Program-made: the position numbers and the translations under genes
Shown here: positions 7,751 through 17,647 of the stretch, piece by piece
How the letters are laid out: the number at the start of each line of letters is the position of its first letter
Numbering within the stretch: position 1 is the stretch's first letter
Notes under the pieces: model-generated
Databases searched by the model: none
Told to the model about the DNA's origin: nothing
The model's input: only the letters and a program-made list of their open reading frames with translations
Assembly: GCF_003254575.1 (NCBI RefSeq)
Contig: NZ_QJUA01000005.1
Span: 62,001 to 126,000, forward strand
Length of the DNA stretch: 64,000 nucleotides
Direction: 5' to 3'
Origin: Mycobacterium kyogaense
GTDB taxonomy: Bacteria; Actinomycetota; Actinomycetes; Mycobacteriales; Mycobacteriaceae

Positions 7751-8248
7751 TCACAACGCCTTGAGGTACCGGCCGGCGATGAGTTTCTGCATGAGTGAGG
7801 TCACCGGAGCACCCAGCCTGCTCCACCACGCCGCGGGTTGCGAGAACGCGGCGACCTCCGCGATCACCTGCTCGGTGGTGCGGTCGAAGCGCACCAGGAA
7901 CAGTTCCTCGCCGCGGACCGCGTGCCCGGGCAGCGTGCCGTAGGCGAATCCGCGGCGGTCGGGCTCGTCGATGACGTAGACCACCCGGCACGGGGCGGAG
8001 ACCGGTCCCAGGTGCCCGAGGACGTCGGTCCCTTCCTCGGCTGTCGGCGTCGTCGACTCGACGCGCAGCCCGGCGCCTCGCAGCATGCCGAAACGCATCC
8101 CTGCCGCAGCCGCTTGCTCGAAACGCTCACGGCCGCAACCGATGACCGACGTCCTGCGCAGGAAGCGGTAGCCCGGCGGCGGGGTACCGGCGGTTGCGCC
8201 CACGTCGGGGTAGGTCAGCGGCAGAGCCGCCAGGTCGCTCAACTTCAC
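7751..8248 (-). CDS. DUF1990 family protein
   Basis: 165 residues from the GTG at 8248 (VKLSDLAALPLTYPDVGAT); TTG at 8242 is an alternative start. The open frame continues upstream only as antisense of the aldo/keto reductase. Family features are LTYPDVGAT near the start, a PPGYRFLRRTSVIG segment and the end motif GEELFLVRFD followed by FSQPAAWWSRLGAPV. DUF1990 proteins are small, of unknown biochemical role and common in actinobacteria and plants. The gene is divergently arranged with the aldo/keto reductase pseudogene, 37 bp apart, so they probably share a promoter region. Confidence 0.75.
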   Translation of the reverse strand: MKLSDLAALPLTYPDVGATAGTPPPGYRFLRRTSVIGCGRERFEQAAAAGMRFGMLRGAGLRVESTTPTAEEGTDVLGHLGPVSAPCRVVYVIDEPDRRGFAYGTLPGHAVRGEELFLVRFDRTTEQVIAEVAAFSQPAAWWSRLGAPVTSLMQKLIAGRYLKAL

Positions 8249-8285
8249 CAGCTGAGCTTCCCATCGCGGGCGTACCGTCGGTGCG

Positions 8286-9135
8286 GTGACCACGACGACG
8301 CTGACCCTGGGCAACGATCTGACCGTCAACCGCCTTGCCTTCGGGGCGATGCGCCTGACAGGCAAGGGCGTGTGGGGTCCACCCGCAGATCGCGACGAAT
8401 GTCTGCGCGTGCTGAGGCGAGCCGTGGAACTCGGGGTGAATTTCATCGACACCGCGAACTCGTACGGGCCCTACATCTCGGAGGAGCTGATCCGGGAAGC
8501 ACTGCATCCCTACGACGGCGTCGTCATCGCCACGAAGGCGGGGTTGCTGCGCACCGGTCCCGATCAGTGGCCTGTCCTCGGGTACCCGGCCTACCTGCGA
8601 CAGGAATGCGAGATGAGCCTGCGCCGCCTCGGCGTGGACACCATCGACCTGTTTCAGCTACACCGCATCGACGACAAGTTCCCCGCCGAGGACCAGGTGG
8701 GCGAACTGCTGAAGCTGCAGCAGGAGGGCAAGATCCGCCACATCGGGCTGTCGGAGATCAGCGTCGAACAACTCGAGGCCGCCCAGAAGGTGGCTCCGAT
8801 CGTCTCGGTGCAGAACATGTACAACCTGACGACCCGCGGCGCCGAACCCCTCGTCGACGCCTGTGAAGCTCGCGGCACCCTTCATTCCCTGGTTCCCACT
8901 GGCAGCCGGACCGCTGGCAGCTGCTGACGGCCCTCTTCAGCGCATCGCCGCCGAACATGGTTCGACGGCCTCGCAGTTGGCGTTGGCATGGCTGCTCAAG
9001 CGCTCGCCGATCATGCTGCCGATCCCGGGGACGTCGAAAGTGGCTCACCTCGAGGAGAACGTGGCGGCCGGAGACATCGAGCTCAGCGACGACGAGTTCG
9101 AGACGCTGAGCAAAGCCGGTGCCGCTCAGAGCTGA
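8286..9135 (+). pseudogene. Aldo/keto reductase, frameshifted
   Basis: The first frame (GTG 8286 to 8927) encodes a normal AKR N-terminus: FIDTANSYGP (catalytic Asp and Tyr), VIATKAG (Lys) and FQLHRID (His). After VDACEARG it breaks into an unrelated tail ending at 8927. The remaining AKR sequence (FIPWFPLAAG ... PIPGTSKVAHLEEN) continues in the +1 frame, ending at 9135. The break lies at about 8875-8882 (ggcacccttcattcc), where two bases appear to be missing. Together the parts give the expected ~280 residues of an NAD(P)H-dependent oxidoreductase. It is either a recent inactivation or a sequencing error, since the distal part shows no other decay. Confidence 0.75.
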
Positions 9136-9156
9136 GACAACCAATACGGTGAGCGG

Positions 9157-9786
9157 ATGAGCGCCACCGAGTCCGTCGACGTCCCAGCCGGGGGAGGCTT
9201 CAACCCGCCGCAGCCCACCACCAAGGGCGGCCCCGACTACGGGCGGTTCGTCGCGGCGGTAAGGGACCTCCAAGACCATGCCCGCGCCGCCGACGCGCCC
9301 GATGACGTCATCACCGCTGCAGCGGACCTGATCCAGCAGGCGTCCGAACTGCTCGCACCGTTCGACGCCGACGAGTGGTCGTCGCCGTCAGGGCGCCGGA
9401 TGGACCTGCCCAACAGGGGAAACATCCTGAACATCCCGGTCGATCTACACGTCACCGACGACAACCGCATCGGCGGCACCGCCCGGTTCGCCCGCTATCA
9501 CCTCGGCCGCAACCGCGCCGCGCACGGCGGCACCATTGCCCACCTGTTCGACTCGCTGCTCGGCTTCACCGCCGCCAAACTCGGGCGGAGCCGCGCCCAA
9601 CGCACGGCCTTCCTGCACGTCGACTACCGCAAGATCGTGCCGGTCGAGAAGGTGCTGCAGGTCGATGCGGGCATCGACGACGTCAAAGACCGGAAGATCT
9701 TCGTCTCCGGCCGTCTGCTGGACGGCGATCAGGTGCTCGCCGAGGCCCATTCCCTGTTCGTCAAGCTGAAGCCGGGTCAGCCATGA
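9157..9786 (+). CDS. PaaI-type hotdog-fold thioesterase
   Basis: 209 residues. The hotdog core is C-terminal (~100-205), with HLGRNRAAHGGTIAHLFDSLLGF and AFLHVDYRKIVPVEK. The HGG...AHLFD arrangement is typical of PaaI-like acyl-CoA thioesterases. The N-terminal ~90 residues are a helical extension (AVRDLQDHARAADAPDD). It would hydrolyse an acyl-CoA thioester in the cytoplasm; the acyl group is unknown. Its stop overlaps the next start (ATGA), so it is coupled to the TIGR02611 gene. It lies at the upstream edge of the conserved thrS-pimA block. Confidence 0.8.
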   Translation: MSATESVDVPAGGGFNPPQPTTKGGPDYGRFVAAVRDLQDHARAADAPDDVITAAADLIQQASELLAPFDADEWSSPSGRRMDLPNRGNILNIPVDLHVTDDNRIGGTARFARYHLGRNRAAHGGTIAHLFDSLLGFTAAKLGRSRAQRTAFLHVDYRKIVPVEKVLQVDAGIDDVKDRKIFVSGRLLDGDQVLAEAHSLFVKLKPGQP

Positions 9787-10211
9787 GCGACGGAAAGCGG
9801 AACGCGATCTCACGCCGCTGGGCCGGCTGGCGCGATCGCCTGCGCGAACGCCCGGTCGCCAACCTCTCGTACCGGATCGCCGTCGGCGTGGTCGGCACCG
9901 TCGTCTTCGCCGCCGGCATCGTCGCGATCCCGTATCCGGGGCCCGGCTGGGCGATCGTGTTCATCGGACTCGGCATCCTGGCCACCGAGTTCGACTGGGC
10001 GCGCCGCCTGCTCGCCTGGGTGCGTGAGCGCTACGACAAGGTGATGGACTGGTTCGCACGACAGGGCCTGTGGGTGAAGATCCTGGGTGTCGTCTTCACC
10101 GCTGCCGTCGTCGTCGTCACACTGTGGCTGTTCGGGGCGCTCAATTTCGCGGCCAAACTGGTAGGTCTCGAGTGGCCCTGGTTGCAAAGCCCTATTGGTA
10201 TCGGTTCCTGA
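9783..10211 (+). CDS. TIGR02611 family membrane protein
   Basis: 142 residues from the ATG at 9783, which overlaps the thioesterase stop. Two hydrophobic hairpins are visible: a first pair around residues 35-68 (VGVVGTVVFAAGIVAIPYPGPGWAIVFIGLGILA) and a last segment near 95-118. Between them is a charged, amphipathic linker (EFDWARRLLAWVRERYDKV). The IPYPGPGW motif is the signature of this actinobacterial family, whose function is unknown. Membrane location is inferred from hydrophobicity. Confidence 0.8.
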   Translation: MSDGKRNAISRRWAGWRDRLRERPVANLSYRIAVGVVGTVVFAAGIVAIPYPGPGWAIVFIGLGILATEFDWARRLLAWVRERYDKVMDWFARQGLWVKILGVVFTAAVVVVTLWLFGALNFAAKLVGLEWPWLQSPIGIGS

Positions 10212-10299
10212 GGTCCCGCACCGATAGCATGGTCGCGGTCGCCGCGCCCCGTTCGGCCGACCTCACCGCAGAACTGCACCAACGTTGGGAGAACCCCTG

Positions 10300-12369
10300 A
10301 TGACCGCGCCCGCTCGCCCCGCACCAGCAGCCCCGATCCGGGTCGCTGCCGGGACGACCGCCGCTGCGGCGGTGCGTGATGCCGGGTTGCCGTCTCGGGG
10401 CGCACCCGACGCCATCGTGGTGGTCCGCGACGCCGACGGGCGGCTGCGTGATCTGTCCTGGATTCCCGAGGTCGACGTCGACGTCGTCCCGGTGGCGGCC
10501 GACACCGACGACGGCCGCAGCGTCATCCGGCACTCGGCGGCGCACGTACTGGCGCAGGCCGTGCAGGACATGTTCCCTGAGGCCAAGTTGGGTATCGGCC
10601 CCCCGATCACCGACGGCTTCTACTACGACTTCGACGTGGCGGAGCCCTTCACCCCCGAACACCTCGAAGCGCTCGAGAAGAAGATGCGCAAGATCGTCAA
10701 AGACGGTCAGCTCTTCGAGCGCCGCGTGTTCGAGTCCAAGGACCAGGCCCGCGCGGAGCTGGCCGGTGAGCCCTACAAGCTCGAGCTGATCGACGACAAG
10801 TCGGGTGCCGACGATCCCGAGGTGATGGAGGTCGGTGGCGACGAACTGACCGCCTACGACAACCTCAATCCCCGTACCCGCGAGCGTGTCTGGGGTGACC
10901 TGTGCCGCGGTCCGCACATTCCGACCACGCGCTACATCCCGGCGTTCAAGCTGACCCGCAGCTCTGCGGCGTACTGGCGCGGTGATCAGGCCAACGCCAG
11001 CCTGCAGCGCATCTACGGCACCGCCTGGGAGTCGCAGGAGGCACTCGACCGGCATCTCGAGCTGATCGAAGAGGCCCAGCGACGCGACCACCGCAAGCTC
11101 GGCATCGAGCTCGACCTGTTCAGCTTCCCCGACGAATTGGGTTCTGGCCTACCGGTTTTCCATCCCAAGGGTGGCATCGTGCGGCGCGAGCTGGAGGAGT
11201 ATTCGCGGCGCAAGCACATCGAGGCCGGCTACGAGTTCGTCAACACCCCGCACATCACCAAGGAACAGCTCTACATCACCTCCGGTCACCTGGAGTGGTA
11301 CGCCGACGGCATGTTCCCGCCGATGCACATCGACGCGGAGTTCAACGAGGACGGATCGGTCCGCAAGCCGGGTCAGGACTACTACCTCAAGCCGATGAAT
11401 TGCCCGATGCACCATCTGATCTTCCGCTCGCGGGGACGGTCCTATCGGGAACTTCCGTTGCGGCTCTTCGAGTTCGGCAGCGTCTACCGCTACGAGAAGT
11501 CCGGCGTGATCCACGGTCTGACCCGTGTGCGGGGGATGACGCAGGACGACGCGCACATCTATTGCACCCGTGAGGAGATGCGCGACGAGCTGGCCCGGCT
11601 GCTGCAGTTCGTGCTGGAGCTCCTCGCCGACTACGGCCTCGACGACTTCTACCTCGAGCTGTCCACCAAGGACCCCGACAAGTTCGTCGGCTCGGACGAG
11701 ATCTGGGAAGAGGCCACCGAGACGCTACGCGAGGTGGCGGAATCCTCGGGGCTGGAGCTGGTTCCCGATCCCGGTGGGGCCGCGTTCTACGGGCCGAAGA
11801 TCTCGGTCCAGGTGCGTGATGCTCTGGGTCGCAGCTGGCAGATGTCGACGATTCAGCTCGATTTCAACATGCCGGACCGATTCGAGCTCGAATACACCGC
11901 CGCCGACGGGACCCGCAAGCGTCCGGTACTCATCCACCGCGCGCTGTTCGGATCGATCGAACGCTTCTTCGGCATCCTGACCGAGCATTTCGCCGGTGCC
12001 TTCCCGGCCTGGCTGGCGCCGGTGCAGGTGGTGGGGATTCCCGTCGCCGACGGGCACGTCGACTATCTGCTCGAGGTGGCCGCGGACTTGCGGAAGCACG
12101 GCATCCGGGCCGAGGTCGACACCAGCGACGATCGGATGGCGAAGAAGATCGTCAACCACACCAACCACCGGGTGCCGTTCATGCTGCTCGCGGGGGACCG
12201 CGATGTCGAAGCAGGCGCTGTGTCGTTCCGGTTCGGCGACCGCACGCAGATCAACGGTGTCGGACGCGACGCGGCGGTCCAGACCATTGTCGACTGGGTG
12301 AAGCGGCGCGAAAACAGCACTCCGACAGCAGATCTCGTGACCGTCGAGGCGCAAGCAGGCGAGGGGTGA
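10300..12369 (+). CDS. thrS: Threonyl-tRNA synthetase
   Basis: 689 residues from the ATG at 10300 with GGGAG eight bases upstream; a TTG 15 bases earlier is in frame but less likely. The order is TGS-like N-terminus, editing domain with [10 protein letters not shown], class II catalytic core with [13 protein letters not shown] and [14 protein letters not shown], and C-terminal anticodon-binding domain (from ~575, [13 protein letters not shown]). It charges tRNA-Thr and edits Ser-tRNA-Thr. It heads a tightly packed operon: the HIT gene starts one base after its stop. The 88-bp upstream gap has no T-box-like leader. Confidence 0.95.
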   Translation: MTAPARPAPAAPIRVAAGTTAAAAVRDAGLPSRGAPDAIVVVRDADGRLRDLSWIPEVDVDVVPVAADTDDGRSVIRHSAAHVLAQAVQDMFPEAKLGIGPPITDGFYYDFDVAEPFTPEHLEALEKKMRKIVKDGQLFERRVFESKDQARAELAGEPYKLELIDDKSGADDPEVMEVGGDELTAYDNLNPRTRERVWGDLCRGPHIPTTRYIPAFKLTRSSAAYWRGDQANASLQRIYGTAWESQEALDRHLELIEEAQRRDHRKLGIELDLFSFPDELGSGLPVFHPKGGIVRRELEEYSRRKHIEAGYEFVNTPHITKEQLYITSGHLEWYADGMFPPMHIDAEFNEDGSVRKPGQDYYLKPMNCPMHHLIFRSRGRSYRELPLRLFEFGSVYRYEKSGVIHGLTRVRGMTQDDAHIYCTREEMRDELARLLQFVLELLADYGLDDFYLELSTKDPDKFVGSDEIWEEATETLREVAESSGLELVPDPGGAAFYGPKISVQVRDALGRSWQMSTIQLDFNMPDRFELEYTAADGTRKRPVLIHRALFGSIERFFGILTEHFAGAFPAWLAPVQVVGIPVADGHVDYLLEVAADLRKHGIRAEVDTSDDRMAKKIVNHTNHRVPFMLLAGDRDVEAGAVSFRFGDRTQINGVGRDAAVQTIVDWVKRRENSTPTADLVTVEAQAGEG

Positions 12370-12370
12370 C

Positions 12371-12919
12371 GTGGACTCGGACGACACGATCGTAGACCGC
12401 GGGGTAGGCGAACCCGACCGTTTGCAGCGGCTGTGGACGCCCCACCGGATGAACTACATCGTCGACGCCGTGAAACCGGGCTCGGCGGCGTCGTCCGAAC
12501 CATTCACCGACATCCCCAACATGTCCGACGAGGACGGTCTGGTGGTCGCGCGCGGTGAGCTGGTCTACGCGGTACTCAACCTCTACCCGTACAACCCCGG
12601 TCACCTGATGGTGGTGCCCTATAGGCGGGTGGCGGAACTGGAGAATCTGACCGCCGACGAGAGTGCCGAGCTGATGGCGTTCACGCAGAAGGCGATTCGG
12701 GTGATGAAGGCGGTGTCGCGGCCGCACGGCTTCAACGTCGGACTCAACCTCGGCACGTCGGCGGGAGGCTCGCTGTCGGAGCATCTGCACATGCACGTGG
12801 TGCCTCGCTGGGGTGGCGACGCGAACTTCATCACGGTCATCGGGGATTCCAAGATCATTCCGCAGCTCCTGCGCGACACGCGACAGCTGCTGGCCGGTGA
12901 GTGGGACCGCCAGCAGTGA
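12371..12919 (+). CDS. HIT-family AP4A phosphorylase (Rv2613c-like)
   Basis: 182 residues, GTG start directly after thrS. The histidine-triad motif HLHMHVVPRW lies at ~137-146, preceded by the conserved NLYPYNPGHLMVVP. Its M. tuberculosis counterpart, Rv2613c, is a diadenosine tetraphosphate phosphorylase. That function fits the position behind a tRNA synthetase, since AP4A is a by-product of aminoacylation. The stop overlaps the pgsA1 GTG start, implying coupled translation. Confidence 0.85.
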   Translation: MDSDDTIVDRGVGEPDRLQRLWTPHRMNYIVDAVKPGSAASSEPFTDIPNMSDEDGLVVARGELVYAVLNLYPYNPGHLMVVPYRRVAELENLTADESAELMAFTQKAIRVMKAVSRPHGFNVGLNLGTSAGGSLSEHLHMHVVPRWGGDANFITVIGDSKIIPQLLRDTRQLLAGEWDRQQ

Positions 12920-13587
12920 GCGATTTCTATCTGATGACGCGGGCGGCGTATGCCAAGCTGTCCCGCCCCGCGGCCAAGGGGGCCCTGCGCCTCGGGCTCA
13001 CCCCCGACAGTGTGACCATCCTCGGGACCGCCGGTTCGGTGCTCGCGGCGTTGACGCTGTTCCCGATGGGTCAGCTGTGGTGGGGCGCGTTCACCGTCTT
13101 CGTGTTCGTGCTGGCCGACATGCTCGACGGGGCGATGGCCCGGGAAAGCGGCGGGGGCAGTCGATTCGGCGCGGTACTCGACGCGACCTGTGACCGCATC
13201 AGCGACGGCGCGATTTTCTGCGGGCTGCTCTGGTGGGCGGCGTTCGGACTGCACAGCACCGGCCTCGTCGTCGCCACCATGATCTGTCTGGTGTCCTCGC
13301 AGGTGATCTCGTACATCAAGGCCAGAGCGGAGGCCAGCGGCCTCACCGGCGACGGCGGCCTCATCGAGCGGCCAGAGCGGCTCGTGATCGTGCTCGCCGG
13401 CGCCGGTCTGTCCGGGCTGTCGTTCCTGCCGCTGCACTGGCTGCTGCCGGTGGCCATGTGGGTGCTCGCGGTGACCAGTGTGCTCACCGTCGGGCAGCGG
13501 TTGCACAGTGTGCGCGTCTCGCCCGGGGCGATGGACCCCATGACCTCCGCCGACACCGTCGAGAAGCCCGAGACCACCGACCCATGA
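12916..13587 (+). CDS. pgsA1: Phosphatidylinositol phosphate synthase (CDP-alcohol phosphatidyltransferase)
   Basis: 223 residues from GTG 12916 inside the HIT stop. The CDP-alcohol phosphotransferase motif D-x2-DG-x2-AR-x8-G-x3-D-x3-D is complete at residues 68-93 (DMLDGAMAR ... FGAVLDATCD). Several hydrophobic helices follow (~30-55, 95-120, 150-195). It joins CDP-diacylglycerol and inositol 1-phosphate at the inner membrane to give the phosphatidylinositol phosphate precursor of PIMs, lipomannan and lipoarabinomannan. It is the first of three consecutive PIM genes. Confidence 0.92.
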   Translation: MSDFYLMTRAAYAKLSRPAAKGALRLGLTPDSVTILGTAGSVLAALTLFPMGQLWWGAFTVFVFVLADMLDGAMARESGGGSRFGAVLDATCDRISDGAIFCGLLWWAAFGLHSTGLVVATMICLVSSQVISYIKARAEASGLTGDGGLIERPERLVIVLAGAGLSGLSFLPLHWLLPVAMWVLAVTSVLTVGQRLHSVRVSPGAMDPMTSADTVEKPETTDP

Positions 13588-14492
13588 TGATCCCGTTCGG
13601 TGACCACCTCAGTGACTGGGGCTACGCGGCGGGCTGGCGGCTCGTGCGTGCCGCCCCGGAAATCGTGGCGCGCAATGCTTTTGGTGCAGGCGCCCGATAC
13701 GCCGCTCGGAGTGGCGGACCTGATCAGCTGCGCAAGAACCTGGCCCGGGTCATCGGCACTGCGCCGCAGGACGTGCCCGACGACCTGATGCACGCCTCGC
13801 TGGCCTCCTACGCCCGGTATTGGCGTGAGGCGTTCCGGCTGCCGTCGATGGACCACGACGAGTTGGGGCGCCAATTGGACGTCCTCGACATCGGCATGGC
13901 GTTCGATGCGCTCAAGGAGAGGGGGCGCGGTGCCATTCTCGCGCTGCCGCACAGTGGCAACTGGGACATGGCCGGGGTGTGGCTGGCGCAGAACTTCGGC
14001 ACCTTCGCCACCGTCGCCGAACGCCTCAAACCGGAATCGCTGTACAACCGCTTCCTCGCCTACCGGGAAAGCCTGGGATTCACAGTGATTCCGTCGTCGG
14101 GCGGGGAGCGGCCACCGTTCGATGTGCTGTCGGACTGGCTCGACGACAACGGCATCGTCTGTCTGATGTCGGATCGCGACCTGAGCCGGCGCGGCGTGCA
14201 GGTGGATTTCTTCGGTGAGCCGACGCGGCTGCCCGCCGGTCCGGCGAAACTCGCGTTGACCACCGGAGCCGCGCTGTTCCCAGCCCACTGCTGGTTCGAC
14301 GGCGACGGGTGGGGCACCAAGATCTACCCCGAGATCGACACCTCGTCGGGCGACGTCACCGTCATCACCCAGGCGTTGGCCGACCGATTCGCCGACAACA
14401 TCGCCACCTATCCCGCCGACTGGCACATGATGCAACCGCAGTGGCTGGCCGACCTGTCCGAGGAGCGCAGGGCGAGGCTGGAGGCGGGCTGA
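13584..14492 (+). CDS. patA: PIM acyltransferase PatA
   Basis: 302 residues starting at ATG 13584 (a second ATG follows immediately), overlapping the pgsA1 stop. The acyltransferase H-x4-D motif is HSGNWD at ~123-128. The downstream FFGEPTRLPAGPAKLA block is typical of the LpxL/HtrB-like superfamily. PatA transfers palmitate to the 6-position of the PimA-added mannose at the cytoplasmic face of the membrane. The gene lies directly before pimA with overlapping stop and start (TGATG), so acyltransferase and mannosyltransferase are made together. Confidence 0.92.
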   Translation: MMIPFGDHLSDWGYAAGWRLVRAAPEIVARNAFGAGARYAARSGGPDQLRKNLARVIGTAPQDVPDDLMHASLASYARYWREAFRLPSMDHDELGRQLDVLDIGMAFDALKERGRGAILALPHSGNWDMAGVWLAQNFGTFATVAERLKPESLYNRFLAYRESLGFTVIPSSGGERPPFDVLSDWLDDNGIVCLMSDRDLSRRGVQVDFFGEPTRLPAGPAKLALTTGAALFPAHCWFDGDGWGTKIYPEIDTSSGDVTVITQALADRFADNIATYPADWHMMQPQWLADLSEERRARLEAG

Positions 14493-15622
14493 TGCGCATC
14501 GGGATGGTCTGCCCGTACAGCTTCGATGTGCCCGGCGGTGTGCAGTCCCACATCCTGCAACTCGCCGAGGTGATGCACGCGGCCGGTCATGAGGTCAGCG
14601 TGCTCGCACCGGCCTCGCCCCACGCGGACACATCGCTGCCCGACTACGTGGTTTCCGGCGGCAAGGCCGTGCCGATCCCGTACAACGGCTCGGTCGCACG
14701 GCTGCGCTTCGGGCCGGCAACCCACCGCAAGGTCAAGAAATGGCTGCAGCAGGGCGATTTCGACGTGTTGCACCTGCACGAGCCCAACGCCCCCAGCCTG
14801 TCGATGCTCGCCTTGAACATCGCCGAGGGCCCGATCGTGGCGACGTTCCACACGTCGACCACGAAGTCGCTGACGTTGTCGGTGTTCGAGCCGATCCTGC
14901 GGCCCATGCACGAGAAGATCGTCGGCCGCATCGCGGTCTCGGACCTGGCCCGCCGCTGGCAGATGGAGGCACTGGGCAGCGACGCGGTCGAGATTCCCAA
15001 CGGCGTCGACGTCGCCTCGTTCGCCACCGCGCCGATGCTCGACGGCTATCCGCGTCCGGGGCGCTCGATCCTGTTCCTGGGTCGCTTCGACGAACCGCGC
15101 AAGGGCATGTCGGTGCTGATGGGCGCGCTGCCGGCCGTCGTCGAGCGGTTCGCCGACATCGAGGTGCTGGTGGTGGGGCGCGGCGACGAGGCGGAGCTGC
15201 GCGAGACGGCGGGCCCGCTGGCCGGTCACCTGCGCTTCCTCGGCCAGGTCGACGACGTGCAGAAGGCCGCGGCGATGCGCAGCGCCGACGTGTACTGCGC
15301 GCCCAACACCGGCGGCGAGAGTTTCGGCATCGTGCTGGTCGAGGCGATGGCTGCGGGCACCGCAGTGGTGGCCAGTGACCTCGACGCGTTCCGGCGGGTT
15401 CTCGACGACGGCCGAGGCGGCCGGCTGGTCGCCGTCGACGACGCCGACGATCTCGCTACCGGGTTGATCGACGTGCTCTCCGACGACGCACGGCGGGCCC
15501 GCTACATCGAGTGCGCCGCCGAGCTCGTGCAGCGCTACGACTGGTCGGTGGTGGCACTGCAGATCATGCGGGTGTACGAGACGGTCGCGGGCTCCGGTGT
15601 GAAGGTACGGGTGGCCGGGTGA
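14492..15622 (+). CDS. pimA: Phosphatidyl-myo-inositol mannosyltransferase PimA
   Basis: 376 residues, GT4-type glycosyltransferase with GT-B fold. The N-terminal MRIGMVCPYSFDVPGGVQSH is characteristic of PimA. The C-terminal half carries the donor-site segment GGESFGIVLVEAMAAGTAVVAS with the E-x7-E-like arrangement. It moves mannose from GDP-mannose to the 2-position of phosphatidylinositol, the first step of PIM synthesis. It is an essential enzyme in mycobacteria. Confidence 0.95.
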   Translation: MRIGMVCPYSFDVPGGVQSHILQLAEVMHAAGHEVSVLAPASPHADTSLPDYVVSGGKAVPIPYNGSVARLRFGPATHRKVKKWLQQGDFDVLHLHEPNAPSLSMLALNIAEGPIVATFHTSTTKSLTLSVFEPILRPMHEKIVGRIAVSDLARRWQMEALGSDAVEIPNGVDVASFATAPMLDGYPRPGRSILFLGRFDEPRKGMSVLMGALPAVVERFADIEVLVVGRGDEAELRETAGPLAGHLRFLGQVDDVQKAAAMRSADVYCAPNTGGESFGIVLVEAMAAGTAVVASDLDAFRRVLDDGRGGRLVAVDDADDLATGLIDVLSDDARRARYIECAAELVQRYDWSVVALQIMRVYETVAGSGVKVRVAG

Positions 15623-15629
15623 TGCGGAC

Positions 15630-16667
15630 GTGATCACATGGGTGACCGCGGTGGTGATCGCGCTGCTGGTCGCCGCGATCGCACTGATCGCGCTGTGGGC
15701 GTATCAGACCGCCCACCGCCTCGACCGCCTGCACGTGCGCTACGACCTGTCCTGGCAGGCGCTCGACGGCGCACTCGCGCGACGCGCTGTGGTGGCGCGT
15801 GCGGTCGCGGTCGATGCGTACGGGGTCGGGCCCGACGGCAAGCGGCTGGCGGCGCTGGCCGACGCTGCCGAGCGTGCCCCGCGGCCGGCGCGGGAGGCCG
15901 CCGAGAACGAACTCTCCGCGGCGCTGGCCCGGGTCGATCCCGCCTCGCTGCCGCGCGCCCTGGTGGCCGAGCTGGCCGACGCCGAAGCCCGAGTACTGCT
16001 GGCGCGGCGGTTCCACAACGACGCGGTCCGGGACACCCTGGCGCTCCGAGAGCGCCCCGCGGTGCGTGCGCTGCGGTTGGGTGGCACCGCGGCGATGCCC
16101 GGGTATTTCGAGATCTCCGAGGGCGGGGAGGTCTCGACGCGCGAGGCCGCGCCGCCGGCACCCCGCACGTCGGCGCGGGTGCTGCTGCTCGACGACGAGG
16201 GCGCGGTGCTGCTGTTGTGCGGATCGGATCCGCAGAGCCCGACCGATCCGGCACCCCGCTGGTGGTTCACCATCGGCGGTGCCGCGCAGGCGGGGGAGTC
16301 ACTGGCGCAGGCGGCCGCGCGGGAACTCGAGGAGGAGACCGGTCTGCGGGTGAGCCCCGACGACATGATCGGGCCGGCGTGGCGCCGCGACGCGACCATC
16401 GAGTTCAACGGGGCAGTGATCCGGAGCGAGGAGATGTACTTCGTGCACCGCACCGAACGGTTCGAGCCGTCCGACGGCGGGCGGTCACGGCTGGAACGGA
16501 CCTACATCCACGGTCACCGATGGTGCGATGCGACAATCATCGCTGCACTGGTTGCCGATGGTCAGGCGGTCTATCCGCGGCAGCTCGCCGATCTGCTCGA
16601 CGAGGCGAACGCCCTGGCCGACCGGCCCGACACGGTCGACCGGCAGCCTGTACGCCCCATCCGCTGA
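15630..16667 (+). CDS. Membrane-anchored Nudix hydrolase (Rv2609c-like)
   Basis: 345 residues, GTG start eight bases after pimA. One N-terminal transmembrane segment (residues ~4-24, VTAVVIALLVAAIALIALWAY) is followed by an alanine/arginine-rich helical region, probably coiled-coil (~30-165). A Nudix domain fills ~180-320 with an intact box at ~213-235 (GAAQAGE ... RELEEETGL). Nudix enzymes cleave nucleoside diphosphates linked to another moiety. Substrate here is unknown. The conserved place after pimA suggests a link to membrane glycolipid or nucleotide-sugar metabolism. Confidence 0.85.
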   Translation: MITWVTAVVIALLVAAIALIALWAYQTAHRLDRLHVRYDLSWQALDGALARRAVVARAVAVDAYGVGPDGKRLAALADAAERAPRPAREAAENELSAALARVDPASLPRALVAELADAEARVLLARRFHNDAVRDTLALRERPAVRALRLGGTAAMPGYFEISEGGEVSTREAAPPAPRTSARVLLLDDEGAVLLLCGSDPQSPTDPAPRWWFTIGGAAQAGESLAQAAARELEEETGLRVSPDDMIGPAWRRDATIEFNGAVIRSEEMYFVHRTERFEPSDGGRSRLERTYIHGHRWCDATIIAALVADGQAVYPRQLADLLDEANALADRPDTVDRQPVRPIR

Positions 16668-16732
16668 CCTGCGGATCGAATTGATTTGCCGCCGTATCTA
16701 CACTGAATCGGTAGCGATTGAAGGAGTTGACA

Positions 16733-17638
16733 GTGGAAACCGAAGCCTTCGGTAGTCCGGCCCGCGGCACGGCGCGCGTGAAGCGCGGCATGGCCGAGAT
16801 GCTCAAGGGCGGCGTGATCATGGACGTCGTCACGCCCGAACAGGCGAGGATCGCCGAGGGCGCCGGCGCGGTCGCGGTGATGGCGCTCGAGCGCGTGCCC
16901 GCCGACATCCGCGCCCAGGGCGGGGTGTCGCGGATGAGCGACCCCGACATGATCGAGGGCATCATCTCCGCGGTCACCATCCCGGTGATGGCCAAGGTTC
17001 GCATCGGCCATTTCGTCGAGGCGCAGATCCTGCAGAGCCTGGGTGTCGACTACATCGACGAGTCGGAGGTGCTGACCCCGGCCGACTACGCCAACCACAT
17101 CGACAAGTGGAAGTTCACCGTGCCGTTCGTGTGCGGTGCCACCAACCTCGGTGAGGCGCTGCGCCGGATCACCGAGGGGGCGGCGATGATCCGCTCCAAG
17201 GGCGAGGCCGGAACCGGTGACGTGTCCAACGCCACCACCCACATGCGCAAGATCGGCGGCGAAATCCGCCGGCTGACGTCGCTGTCGGAAGACGAATTGT
17301 TCGTCGCGGCTAAGGAATTGCAGGCGCCCTACGACCTGGTGGTCGAGGTGGCCCAGGCCGGCAAGCTGCCGGTGACACTGTTCACCGCCGGTGGTATCGC
17401 CACGCCGGCCGATGCCGCGATGATGATGCAGCTGGGCGCCGAGGGCGTGTTCGTCGGCTCGGGAATCTTCAAATCGGGTAACCCCGCCGAGCGGGCTGCC
17501 GCGATCGTCAAGGCCACCACGTTCTACGACGACCCCGACGTGCTGGCCAAGGTGTCGCGCGGGCTGGGCGAGGCCATGGTCGGCATCAACGTCGACGACA
17601 TCCCGGTGCCTCACCGGCTCGCGGAGCGGGGCTGGTAA
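16733..17638 (+). CDS. pdxS: Pyridoxal 5'-phosphate synthase, PdxS (synthase) subunit
   Basis: 301 residues from GTG 16733, placed six bases after a strong AAGGAG; the frame is open five codons further to a TTG with no ribosome site. TIM-barrel motifs include [23 protein letters not shown] (active-site lysine) and [27 protein letters not shown] (phosphate site). With PdxT it forms the 12+12 complex that builds PLP from ribose 5-phosphate, glyceraldehyde 3-phosphate and glutamine-derived ammonia. pdxT follows two genes downstream, with tesB2 between them. Confidence 0.95.
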   Translation: METEAFGSPARGTARVKRGMAEMLKGGVIMDVVTPEQARIAEGAGAVAVMALERVPADIRAQGGVSRMSDPDMIEGIISAVTIPVMAKVRIGHFVEAQILQSLGVDYIDESEVLTPADYANHIDKWKFTVPFVCGATNLGEALRRITEGAAMIRSKGEAGTGDVSNATTHMRKIGGEIRRLTSLSEDELFVAAKELQAPYDLVVEVAQAGKLPVTLFTAGGIATPADAAMMMQLGAEGVFVGSGIFKSGNPAERAAAIVKATTFYDDPDVLAKVSRGLGEAMVGINVDDIPVPHRLAERGW

Positions 17639-17647
17639 GAACCACCT

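Noticed and set aside
10212..10299. T-box riboswitch before thrS
   Set aside because: The gap is only 88 bp and shows no specifier loop or T-box sequence. In mycobacteria this element is known for ileS.
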